Shown: positions 1-7,154 of the stretch, one piece after another
Layout of the letters: every line of letters starts with the position of its first letter
Numbering within the stretch: the stretch's first letter is position 1
DNA from: Flavobacteriales bacterium
GTDB lineage: Bacteria; Bacteroidota; Bacteroidia; Flavobacteriales_D; Cryomorphaceae
DNA length: 19,996 bases
Assembly (NCBI GenBank): GCA_020200995.1
Contig: JAIVHQ010000038.1
Span: 1 to 19,996 of the forward strand
Direction: 5' to 3'
Made by a program: the position numbers and the translations under genes
Notes under the pieces: model-generated
What the model was told of the DNA's origin: nothing
The model's input: only the letters and a program-made list of their open reading frames with translations
Databases searched by the model: none

Positions 1-958
1 CTTTGAATTTCTTCACTGCTTCGGTGAGCTTAGGCAGCACCTCGAAGGCGTCACCTACGATGCCGTAATCTGCAGCTTTAAAGAAGGGCGCCTCTGGATC
101 GGTATTGATCACAACAATCACCTTGCTGCCGTTTACACCAGCCAGGTGCTGAATGGCTCCGGAGATTCCTGCGGCAATGTACAGGTTAGGCCTGATGGCA
201 ATTCCCGTTTGACCCACGTGCTCGTGGTGGGGCCGCCAATCCATGTCCGATACCGGGCGTGAGCAAGCCGTTGCAGCTCCGAGTGCTTGGGCGAGATCTT
301 CAACAATGGCCCAGTTGTCCGGTCCTTTGAGGCCGCGACCTGCCGATACAACCAATTCAGCTTCGGGAAGTGGAATGCCGTCGCCCGAACGCGTTTTCAA
401 TTCTTTTAGGGTGAGTTTTCCATCCGTGATGTCGGGGCTGAAAGCTTCCACAGTCGCAGAGCTTTCGCCAACTTCGGGCTTGAGGCTGTTGGGCAGCAGG
501 GAAATAATTTTTACGGATGTGCTGACTTCATAATCGGCAAAGGCCTTTCCGGAAAACACGTTAGTGCGCACCGTAAAAGTGTCACCGTCGATCTCGGGGA
601 GAGCGATGGCGCCCGCCACGAGACCCGCTCCCGTTTTTGCCGAAAGGCGGGGTGCAACGGCTTTTCCCGTGGGGTCAAATGAAAATATAATGACCTTAGC
701 GCCCTCAGCTTCAGCGGCAGCGGCTGTGAGGTTGGTCAGGGTTTGATCGTTTTCTGCAGTCACGTTTTTGTTGACCAATACCTTTGAAGCACCGTATTTC
801 CCGAGGGCTTCCATATCGGCGTCGGCCACATTACCGTAAGTGAGTACGGTGACTTCCTCACCAATTTTCTTGCCGATTTCGGCTCCGTAATACACGGCCT
901 CGTATGCGGCTTTTGCAATTTTTCCTTCTATCGCGTTGGCAAATACCAGTACTGACAT
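1..958 (-). CDS. etfA: Electron transfer flavoprotein alpha subunit, 3' end cut by window edge
   Basis: EtfA carries the redox-active FAD of the soluble electron transfer flavoprotein, which passes electrons from acyl-CoA and related dehydrogenases to the quinone pool. About 319 residues are visible from ATG 958. The N-terminal half begins MSVLVFANAIEGK and is the ETF alpha/beta fold. The FAD-binding C-terminal domain has SRPVSD followed by WRPHHEHVGQTG, then the signature LYIAAGISGAIQH (around residues 260-275) and VINTDPEAPFF. The visible end, LTEAVKKFK, is where EtfA proteins normally stop, so only a few codons are missing. It starts 21 bases after the end of etfB on the same strand, so the two subunits are surely co-transcribed. 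Identification is from motifs and the etfB neighbour. Confidence 0.95.
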   Translation of the reverse strand, partial: MSVLVFANAIEGKIAKAAYEAVYYGAEIGKKIGEEVTVLTYGNVADADMEALGKYGASKVLVNKNVTAENDQTLTNLTAAAAEAEGAKVIIFSFDPTGKAVAPRLSAKTGAGLVAGAIALPEIDGDTFTVRTNVFSGKAFADYEVSTSVKIISLLPNSLKPEVGESSATVEAFSPDITDGKLTLKELKTRSGDGIPLPEAELVVSAGRGLKGPDNWAIVEDLAQALGAATACSRPVSDMDWRPHHEHVGQTGIAIRPNLYIAAGISGAIQHLAGVNGSKVIVVINTDPEAPFFKAADYGIVGDAFEVLPKLTEAVKKFK

Positions 959-979
959 AGTTTCTTAGAGTTTTTTGAT

Positions 980-1720
980 TTAAATGACTTTGGCTTCGCT
1001 GTGCAGCAGCTCAACGAGCTCTTCCATATTGTCTGCGTCAATCAATTTTACTGCGCCTTTCTCTGATGGAAGGCTGAATTTCTTAGCTGTTACCAGCGGC
1101 TCAGCTCCTGTGGGCTCTACCACTTCCAGCGGTTTTGTACGGGCAGCCATGATTCCGCGCATGTTGGGGATGCGCTGCTCCGCCATGCCTTTTGCACAGC
1201 TGATCACCAAAGGAAGCTGGCCTTCCATTACTTGCTTTCCGCCTGGCATGTCTTGCTCTACGGTAGCCGTACCGTCATTAACATCGAGCTTTGAGGCCAC
1301 GGATACATATGGCAATCCCAATAGCTCAGCGATCATCCCACCTACTTGTGAGCCGTTGTAGTTGATTGTCTCTTTTCCCAGAAGAATAAGGTCGTAGTCC
1401 TTTCCCTGGGCATACGCCGCAATTTCTTTCGCTGCCGAATACCCGTCTTTGGGATCGGTGTCGATGCGTACGGCATTGTCGGCGCCGATGGCCAGTGCCT
1501 TGCGAATAATGGGATCGTGGTCGGCTCCGCCTGCAGTCACAATTGTTACCGTTCCGCCTGCCGCTTCCTTGAGTTCGAGACCGCGCACAAGTGCATACCA
1601 TTCATCATAAGGGTTTACGATGAATTGGACTTTGTCTTCATCAAACTTCGTATCGTTGTCAGTAAAGCTGATCTTCGTTGTGGTATCGGGTGCTTTGCTG
1701 ATACAAACCAGTATTTTCAT
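980..1720 (-). CDS. etfB: Electron transfer flavoprotein beta subunit
   Basis: EtfB is the partner of EtfA; it binds the structural AMP and supplies the docking surface for partner dehydrogenases. The 246-residue protein starts MKILVCISKAPDTTTKI and has IVNPYDEWYALVRGLELKE, typical of the family near residues 35-50. The nucleotide-binding region DLILLGKETINYNGSQVGGMIAELLG lies near residues 110-135, and MAARTKPLEVVEP follows in the C-terminal third. Length and order are normal. It is the first gene of a two-gene operon with etfA. A TACCTTTA element at 1753-1760 on the minus strand could be its -7 box. No defects seen. Confidence 0.96.
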   Translation of the reverse strand: MKILVCISKAPDTTTKISFTDNDTKFDEDKVQFIVNPYDEWYALVRGLELKEAAGGTVTIVTAGGADHDPIIRKALAIGADNAVRIDTDPKDGYSAAKEIAAYAQGKDYDLILLGKETINYNGSQVGGMIAELLGLPYVSVASKLDVNDGTATVEQDMPGGKQVMEGQLPLVISCAKGMAEQRIPNMRGIMAARTKPLEVVEPTGAEPLVTAKKFSLPSEKGAVKLIDADNMEELVELLHSEAKVI

Positions 1721-1752
1721 AATTCTTGCGTTTTATATTTTGAGGTGGCGGA

Positions 1753-1760
1753 TAAAGGTA
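1753..1760 (-). promoter_or_regulatory. Candidate Bacteroidota -7 box for etfBA
   Basis: Read on the minus strand the site is TACCTTTA, matching five of the six fixed bases of the Bacteroidota -7 consensus TAnnTTTG. It lies 33 bases before the etfB start. No clear -33 TTTG was found at the usual spacing, so this is a modest call. Confidence 0.4.
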
Positions 1761-1862
1761 GCGCATTTGTTAAAAAAACGAACAGAATAAACCGCTCAAC
1801 AAAGGTATGCATGCATAACAAATTAGACAAGCCGGGGTTGTTAACGTCCTCAAAACACATTG

Positions 1863-2738
1863 ATGGGGCCAGCGAGCAAAGGAATGCTCGACGAATTTGG
1901 AGCTAAAAGGGTGATTGACACGCCAATCGCTGAGCTTGGGTTCAGCGGAATCGCTGTGGGAGCAGCAATGAATGGCCTGCGCCCCATCGTGGAGTACATG
2001 ACGTGGAACTTTGCGGTTCTCGCGTCTGATCAGATCATCAACCACGCTGCGAAAATGCTGCAAATGTCGGGTGGCCAATTCAGCGCGCCTGTGGTATTCA
2101 GGGGTCCGAACGGACCTGCCGGACAGCTTGCTGCCACCCACTCGCAGAGCTTTGAGAGTATTTATGCGCACATCCCGGGCCTTAAAATTGTGACGCCTGC
2201 AAATCCCTACGACGTGAAGGGGCTGTTAAAGGCAGCCATCCGAGATGACGATCCCGTGCTTGTAATGGAATCTGAAAAAATGTACGGCGACAAGGGCGAA
2301 GTGCCCGAAGGCGAATACATCATTCCCATCGGTACTGCCGAGGTGACCCGAAAGGGAAAAGATGTGACCCTTGTCTCTTTCGGGAAAATGATGAAAACAG
2401 TGTACGAAGCGGCCGAAGAACTTTCGAAAGAGGACATAGAAGCCGAAGTGATCGACCTGCGCACCATTCGCCCCCTCGATATAGACACCATTATAAATAG
2501 TGTAAAGAAGACCAACCGACTCGTAGTGGTAGAGGAGAGCTGGCCTGTGGCTTCCATCTCATCTGAGATATCGCACCGTGTGCAGCTCCACGCCTTTGAT
2601 TATCTCGATGCCCCTGTGCGCAGGGTTACCATGGCCGATACACCTTTTGCCTTCGCTGTGCCCCTGATAGAGGAGTCGCTCCCCAATGTAAAGCGAATAG
2701 TACGCGCTGTGAAAGAGGTGAGCTACCTTGCAAAATAA
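1863..2738 (+). CDS. pdhB: Pyruvate dehydrogenase E1 beta subunit, 5'-truncated
   Basis: This is the beta subunit of the thiamine-diphosphate E1 component of pyruvate dehydrogenase. From ASKGMLDEFGAKRVIDTPIA onward it is a normal E1 beta: GGQFSAPVVFRGP, AGQLAATHSQSFE, IRDDDPVLVMESEKMYGDKG and the C-terminal domain with IDLRTIRPLD and VEESWPVASISSEI. Family members have roughly 40 more residues first, including the GEEVAE(Y/D)xGAYK segment that holds the glutamate activating the cofactor. Here the frame is closed by a TAA at 1842-1844, ATG 1863 (or TTG 1860) is the first usable start, no ribosome-binding site is evident, and the upstream 120 bases do not encode the missing part in any frame. 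As written the product should be inactive. Truncation may be real or an assembly join. Confidence 0.85.
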   Translation: MGPASKGMLDEFGAKRVIDTPIAELGFSGIAVGAAMNGLRPIVEYMTWNFAVLASDQIINHAAKMLQMSGGQFSAPVVFRGPNGPAGQLAATHSQSFESIYAHIPGLKIVTPANPYDVKGLLKAAIRDDDPVLVMESEKMYGDKGEVPEGEYIIPIGTAEVTRKGKDVTLVSFGKMMKTVYEAAEELSKEDIEAEVIDLRTIRPLDIDTIINSVKKTNRLVVVEESWPVASISSEISHRVQLHAFDYLDAPVRRVTMADTPFAFAVPLIEESLPNVKRIVRAVKEVSYLAK

Positions 2739-2827
2739 ACCTCCGGCACCTGCCCTTTTCACGAAAGTGAGACATTAAAACCCCACACCAATCTCAACCA
2801 CCGCAGTCGCAAATATTCTGAAAAGAC

Positions 2828-2835
2828 TACTTTTG
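2828..2835 (+). promoter_or_regulatory. Bacteroidota -7 box of hppA
   Basis: TACTTTTG matches every fixed base of TAnnTTTG and sits 29 bases before the hppA start at 2865, a typical distance. A clear -33 element was not seen. The pdhB stop is 90 bases upstream, so hppA probably has its own transcript. Confidence 0.6.
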
Positions 2836-2864
2836 CCGACCGATTTCGAAAAGAACAAAACCTG

Positions 2865-4880
2865 ATGAACATGATGAACATACTCTACCTCGTGCCGCTC
2901 ATGGCAGTGATTGGCCTGATCGTAATGGCTGTAAAGGCCAAATGGGTGAACAGCCAGGACGCGGGCGATGAAAAGATGCAGGGCCTCGCCCAGCACATTC
3001 GCGAAGGGGCTTTGGCTTTTTTGGCCGCTGAATACCGTGTACTCGCCATCTTCGTTGTTGTTGCAGGAGCCCTGCTCGGGTTAATTTCCTTTTTGGTTCC
3101 GCATTCACATTGGTTTATTGTTGTCGCTTTCGTTATCGGTGCAGTGTTTAGCGCCGTTGCCGGAAATTTAGGGATGCGCATCGCCACTGCAGCCAATGTT
3201 CGCACCACCCAGGCTGCACGTACCAGCCTCAAGAAAGCATTGAACGTCTCCTTTTCCGGGGGTACCGTTATGGGCCTTGGTGTGGCGGGGCTCGCTGTTT
3301 TTGGTCTCAGCATTCTGTTCATCATTCTTTTCGGATGGTTTATGGGAAGCGAATGGACGGGCATAAACGGATATGAAGACATGACCATTGTTTTGGAAGC
3401 ACTTGCCGGCTTTTCGCTCGGCGCTGAATCCATCGCCCTCTTCGCCCGCGTGGGTGGAGGTATTTACACCAAGGCCGCCGACGTAGGGGCCGACCTCGTG
3501 GGTAAAGTTGAAGCGGGCATTCCGGAAGACGATCCGCGAAATCCCGCCACCATCGCAGACAACGTTGGTGACAATGTGGGAGACGTGGCAGGTATGGGTG
3601 CCGATCTTTTCGGCTCCTACGTGGCCACAGTACTCGCGGCCATGGTGCTGGGTAATTACGTGATCCGCGACATGCTGGAATCTCAAAACCTCACCATCCT
3701 CGATGACGGTTTCGGAGGCATCAGCCCTATCCTCGTGCCTTTGATTATTGCCGGCCTCGGTATCCTTTTCAGCATTGCGGGTACCTGGCTCATCGGCATA
3801 AAAGATGAAAAAGCAAGAGAACCCGAAGTACAAGGTGCACTGAACCGCGGTAACTGGGGTTCGATCATCCTGACGGGTATTGCCTCTTATTTTGTGATCG
3901 ACCTCATGCTTCCCGAAACCCTCCAAATGGGATTCTTCGGCGAAGGCATTAAAGACATTGATTCAATCCGTGTATTCGGGGCCGTTCTAGTCGGCCTGTT
4001 TGTCGGCGGAGCCATTTCTTACTTCACGGAATATTATACCGGGTTGGGCAAGAAGCCTGTGATGGACATCGTTCAAAAATCGAGTACCGGCCACGCCACC
4101 AATGTAATTGCAGGTTTGGCCACTGGAATGCTATCCACTTTTGCCCCCATCCTTCTTTTTGCGGGTGCCATCTGGGGAGCCTACGAACTCGCAGGATTCT
4201 ACGGTGTTTCTATCGCCGCATCGGCCATGATGGCCACCACAGCCATGCAACTCGCGATCGACGCATTCGGCCCCATTGCTGACAATGCAGGTGGAATCGC
4301 CGAAATGAGTGGTCTGCCCAAAGAAGTGCGCGAAAAGACCGACATTCTCGACTCTGTCGGAAACACGACCGCAGCTACGGGTAAGGGGTTTGCGATCGCT
4401 TCGGCTGCACTTACGGCACTTGCGCTTTTCGCCGCTTATGTGACTTTTACGAAAATTGACGGGATCAACATCTTTAAAGCCGACGTGCTCGCAGCCCTCT
4501 TTATTGGAGGGATGATTCCGGTGGTGTTCTCGGCACTCGCCATGAACTCTGTGGGTAAGGCTGCCATGGAAATGGTAAAAGAAGTTCGCCGACAGTTTAA
4601 GGAGATTCCGGGCATTATGGAAGGTACCGGAAAGCCTGAATACGCCAAGTGTGTGGAGATATCGACCAATGCAGCTATCCGCGAAATGATGCTTCCGGGA
4701 GCCATTACCATCATTACTCCCATCATCGTGGGCTTTGTGATGGGCATGGAACCGCTTGGAGCTTATATGGCCGGCGTTACTGTATCGGGTGTGCTCTGGG
4801 CTATTTTCCAGAACAATGCCGGCGGTGCATGGGACAATGCAAGCCCACAAGGCTGCCGTTACCGGCGATACTGTTGGTGA
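2865..4880 (+). CDS. hppA: Membrane-bound ion-translocating pyrophosphatase, main fragment (frame broken near 4842)
   Basis: This integral membrane enzyme couples pyrophosphate hydrolysis to ion export across the inner membrane. The catalytic core is intact: D206, K214, E221, D232, D236, D240 and D247 in DVGADLVGKVE, IPEDDPRNPA and IADNVGDNVGD, with the spacing of the plant enzyme. GNTTAATGKG has Ala where potassium-independent enzymes have Lys, suggesting potassium dependence. The helix-6 Glu is replaced (A254 at the plant E301 position), while helix 5 has a Glu (E188, in GAES), resembling the proton-pumping Flavobacterium-type subfamily. After AWDNA (residue 659) the reading frame is lost: about 20 usual codons are absent and the correct frame resumes one base later at 4843. 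The last 12 residues, SPQGCRYRRYCW, are frameshift product. The C-terminal part follows as a separate feature. Confidence 0.9.
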   Translation: MNMMNILYLVPLMAVIGLIVMAVKAKWVNSQDAGDEKMQGLAQHIREGALAFLAAEYRVLAIFVVVAGALLGLISFLVPHSHWFIVVAFVIGAVFSAVAGNLGMRIATAANVRTTQAARTSLKKALNVSFSGGTVMGLGVAGLAVFGLSILFIILFGWFMGSEWTGINGYEDMTIVLEALAGFSLGAESIALFARVGGGIYTKAADVGADLVGKVEAGIPEDDPRNPATIADNVGDNVGDVAGMGADLFGSYVATVLAAMVLGNYVIRDMLESQNLTILDDGFGGISPILVPLIIAGLGILFSIAGTWLIGIKDEKAREPEVQGALNRGNWGSIILTGIASYFVIDLMLPETLQMGFFGEGIKDIDSIRVFGAVLVGLFVGGAISYFTEYYTGLGKKPVMDIVQKSSTGHATNVIAGLATGMLSTFAPILLFAGAIWGAYELAGFYGVSIAASAMMATTAMQLAIDAFGPIADNAGGIAEMSGLPKEVREKTDILDSVGNTTAATGKGFAIASAALTALALFAAYVTFTKIDGINIFKADVLAALFIGGMIPVVFSALAMNSVGKAAMEMVKEVRRQFKEIPGIMEGTGKPEYAKCVEISTNAAIREMMLPGAITIITPIIVGFVMGMEPLGAYMAGVTVSGVLWAIFQNNAGGAWDNASPQGCRYRRYCW

Positions 4881-5586
4881 CCCGTTTAAGGATACCTCAG
4901 GACCTTCGATGAATATTTTGATCAAGCTCACTTGCCTCGTAGGCTTGGTGATTGCTCCTTTGCTTTACCAATACTGGGTAGGCGACGGCGAGCACCTCGA
5001 GACTGAAATGGAGTCGTCGGTATCTGTAACTGGCGGCGAATTGGTCGGCAATGACGGCGCTCCTTTGACAGGGGCATTTGTCGTGAGTGAAGATAATTCC
5101 AATTTCATCTGGAGAGGAAAAAAGGTAACAGGTCGCCACAACGGTAAGATTAAGGGACAAGGGGATTTTGCGATGGAAGACAACCTAGTGACCCGTGCGA
5201 AAATTGCAATCGATATGACATCTATCACAGTGGATGATGTGAAGGATCAGGAAAGCAATGCCAAGCTCACCAAGCACCTCAAAAGCGACGACTTTTTCGA
5301 TGTTGGAGAGTTTCCTGTTTCCTACCTGGTGATCAATTCTTCTTCCGACAACGGTGATGGTTCATATAGCTTCAATGGAACCCTATTGCTTAAAGGCATT
5401 GAAGGATCCGTAACGGGAAGTTATACCGTTGGGCAGACCGACGATGGGTTTGTGGATTTGTCGGGAGGCTTCGAATTTGACCGTTCCAAGTGGGATGTGC
5501 GCTACGGCTCGGGTTCATTTTTCGATGACCTCGGCGACAAGATGATTTACGATGAAGTGAACATTTCTTTCAGCCTGAAAAGCTGA
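4756..5586 (+). CDS. C-terminal part of HppA fused to a YceI-like domain
   Basis: The open frame starts at 4756, but only the part from 4843 is meaningful; earlier codons are hppA read out of frame. From 4843 it gives AHKAAVTGDTVGDPFKDTSG and the last transmembrane helix ILIKLTCLVGLVIAPLL, the exact end of a membrane pyrophosphatase. With no stop it continues through a short acidic linker (GDGEHLETEMES) into about 190 residues of YceI type: FIWRGKKVTGRHNGKIKG, IDMTSITVDD, HLKSDDFFDVGEFPVSY, LLLKGIEGSVTG, and the terminal WDVRYGSGSFFDDLGDKMIYD. YceI domains are beta-barrels that bind isoprenoid-like lipids in the periplasm, and the pyrophosphatase C-terminus is on the outer face of the membrane, so the topology fits. 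If the 4842 break is repaired, the whole protein would be about 925 residues against the usual 680-770. Confidence 0.85.
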   Translation: MELIWPALLYRVCSGLFSRTMPAVHGTMQAHKAAVTGDTVGDPFKDTSGPSMNILIKLTCLVGLVIAPLLYQYWVGDGEHLETEMESSVSVTGGELVGNDGAPLTGAFVVSEDNSNFIWRGKKVTGRHNGKIKGQGDFAMEDNLVTRAKIAIDMTSITVDDVKDQESNAKLTKHLKSDDFFDVGEFPVSYLVINSSSDNGDGSYSFNGTLLLKGIEGSVTGSYTVGQTDDGFVDLSGGFEFDRSKWDVRYGSGSFFDDLGDKMIYDEVNISFSLKS

Positions 5587-5602
5587 TTTCAAAAAGTATT
5601 CA

Positions 5603-5642
5603 CACAAAAAACCCGCTGTGATTTCGCAGCGGGTTTTTTGTG
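5603..5642. terminator. Bidirectional intrinsic terminator
   Basis: A 16-bp perfect stem (CACAAAAAACCCGCTG with its complement) encloses the loop TGATTTCG. Because the stem ends are A-rich on one side and T-rich on the other, it can end both the rightward hppA transcript and the leftward kinase transcript. It sits 16 bases after the hppA-YceI stop and 25 bases from the kinase stop. Confidence 0.92.
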
Positions 5643-5667
5643 CGTGAATATTTTGAGTGGTGGAGCG

Positions 5668-6291
5668 TCAGTTGGAATCGAACAATCCGTGGATTTCGCC
5701 TTCTATGGCGCTGATGATTTTCCCGAGGTCTTCGGGGTTTTCATGGAAGGCATTGTTGTCGACGTCGATTACAAGTAGCTTCCCTTTGTCATAAGTCGAA
5801 ATCCAAGCTTCATAGCGCTCGTTGAGCCGCTTGAGGTAATCGAGCCGAATGGCTTCTTCGTACTCCCGTCCGCGCTTCTGAATGTTGTTGACCAGGGCGG
5901 GTACCGAGGCCCGCAGGTAAATGAGCAGATCGGGAGCTTCGATGAACTTCTCCATCGAATTGAAGAGTGAGAAGTAATTTTCGAAATCTCTGGTGGTCAT
6001 TAGCCCCATGCTGTGAAGGTTCGGGGCAAAGATGAAGGCGTCTTCGTAAATGGTTCGGTCCTGAATTACATTTCGGTCGTTCTCGCGGATTTCCACCACC
6101 TGATTAAAGCGGCTGTTCAGGAAGTAAATCTGAAGGTTGAAAGACCACCGCTGCATATCGCGATAAAAGTCCAGCAGATATGGATTTTCATCCACGTCTT
6201 CGTAATGGCATTCCCATTTGTAGTGTTTGCCCAACAGACCTGTGAGCGTTGTTTTTCCGGAACCGATGTTTCCTGCGACTGCTACGTGCAT
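5668..6291 (-). CDS. Deoxynucleoside kinase (dNK family), copy 1
   Basis: The enzyme phosphorylates deoxynucleosides for nucleotide salvage. The 207-residue protein has the P-loop GNIGSGKTT at residues 7-15, an acidic segment YEDVDENPYLLDFY supplying the catalytic base, DRTIYEDAFIFA corresponding to the DRS/ERS motif, and an arginine-rich lid RGREYEEAIRLDYL. Length matches bacterial dNKs; the exact base preference cannot be read from the sequence. It is the last of three leftward genes (GH3, secreted protein, kinase), with 62 bases before it. A perfect TATTTTTG -7 box at 6311-6318 suggests it also has its own promoter, overlapping nothing else. A second, more divergent kinase of the family lies at 12276-12911. 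Confidence 0.92.
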   Translation of the reverse strand: MHVAVAGNIGSGKTTLTGLLGKHYKWECHYEDVDENPYLLDFYRDMQRWSFNLQIYFLNSRFNQVVEIRENDRNVIQDRTIYEDAFIFAPNLHSMGLMTTRDFENYFSLFNSMEKFIEAPDLLIYLRASVPALVNNIQKRGREYEEAIRLDYLKRLNERYEAWISTYDKGKLLVIDVDNNAFHENPEDLGKIISAIEGEIHGLFDSN

Positions 6292-6310
6292 AGTTTTTTT
6301 GTGTATCCGT

Positions 6311-6318
6311 CAAAAATA
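6311..6318 (-). promoter_or_regulatory. Bacteroidota -7 box for deoxynucleoside kinase 1
   Basis: On the minus strand the site reads TATTTTTG, a full match to TAnnTTTG, 20 bases before the kinase start. It lies in the short gap after the 266-residue secreted protein gene, so it would be an internal promoter of the leftward gene group. Confidence 0.55.
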
Positions 6319-6353
6319 CAAATATTGCTCGGCTTATCAGGATGTAAAGCGGG

Positions 6354-7154
6354 CTAATTCAACTCGAGTACGGCAATCAACTGCGACATGCGCAGCGCGA
6401 TGCGATTTTTTTGCAAAAGCGCTTGCAGTGTACCCTCCGGAAGGGGAATTTCGGTTTCCTCGTAATTATCGGAATTAAACCGGAAAAGCGATCCTTCCTT
6501 AAAGTATACCAATTCGTTTCCATTGACTTGAAACTCGGTGAGGCCGATGATGGGGATGGTCTTTATGTAAGTTCCGAAAATATCGAATACAAGGATGCCC
6601 GTAGAGGGGTTGTTCAGGTATACCCGGTTGGCAAATTCTTTGAGGAAATTCGGTTGCAGAGATTGAATTCGCAGTACCTGAGCGAGGTTGCCGGTATTGG
6701 TGACGTGCTTAAAGTTCTCGTTGGTGCGCACCAGGCTGAAATTCATTGCGTCGTAAAACCAAAAGTGGTTTTGAACAGATGCGCAAGCCAGCATGCCCAG
6801 GTCAATTCCCTGATTGAGCAGGTTGATGTTGCCGCGGTTGTTGCTCAGCGTATTGTCGAGCAGTACTGCGTAATTGATATCCGGATATACGAGCAGCGGG
6901 CGCAGGGGGAAGGTCACGTCTACCGAGCCGATATTGCCGAGTCGCTTGTCGCTGTAGCGAAATTTAAACTCGCCGTTTTTATCATACTTGACAAGCTCAG
7001 TGTTCTTGACTTTATAGAGATTCAGGAGGTTGTCGAAGCAGATCAGATCTACTTCTTCATCGAGGGTGTAGAGTTCGCGGTATTGGCCGTATGATGGAGC
7101 TTCAAGGAGCAACACTGCGAGCAAGGCAGCACTTATCGATAAGATTCGGCTCAT
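6354..7154 (-). CDS. Secreted protein of unknown function, GH3-associated
   Basis: I do not recognise a named family. The 266-residue protein has a clear signal peptide (MSRILSISAALLAVLLLEAPSYGQ), so it is exported. The mature part is a succession of short beta-strand-like stretches with spaced phrases such as YDKNGEFKFRYSD, LLVYPDINYAVLLDN, FWFYDAMNFSLVRTN and ILVFDIFGTYIKTI, which suggest a small beta-propeller-like fold, though no repeat is sharp enough to prove it. Its ATG overlaps the stop of the upstream GH3 gene (ATGA at 7151-7154), so translation is coupled. I recall similar secreted proteins beside GH3 genes in other Bacteroidota, which suggests a linked role, but the function is unknown. 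Confidence 0.85.
   Translation of the reverse strand: MSRILSISAALLAVLLLEAPSYGQYRELYTLDEEVDLICFDNLLNLYKVKNTELVKYDKNGEFKFRYSDKRLGNIGSVDVTFPLRPLLVYPDINYAVLLDNTLSNNRGNINLLNQGIDLGMLACASVQNHFWFYDAMNFSLVRTNENFKHVTNTGNLAQVLRIQSLQPNFLKEFANRVYLNNPSTGILVFDIFGTYIKTIPIIGLTEFQVNGNELVYFKEGSLFRFNSDNYEETEIPLPEGTLQALLQKNRIALRMSQLIAVLELN

Noticed and set aside
1770..2171. 133-codon minus-strand open frame over the pdhB 5' region
   Set aside because: Overlaps conserved E1 beta coding sequence and has no recognisable content.
3168..4931. Long minus-strand open frames (3168-3926 and 4131-4931)
   Set aside because: They lie antisense to the strongly conserved pyrophosphatase and have compositions expected of its complement.
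6411..7094. 227-codon plus-strand open frame
   Set aside because: Antisense to the secreted protein, which has a signal peptide and coupled start; the shadow has neither.
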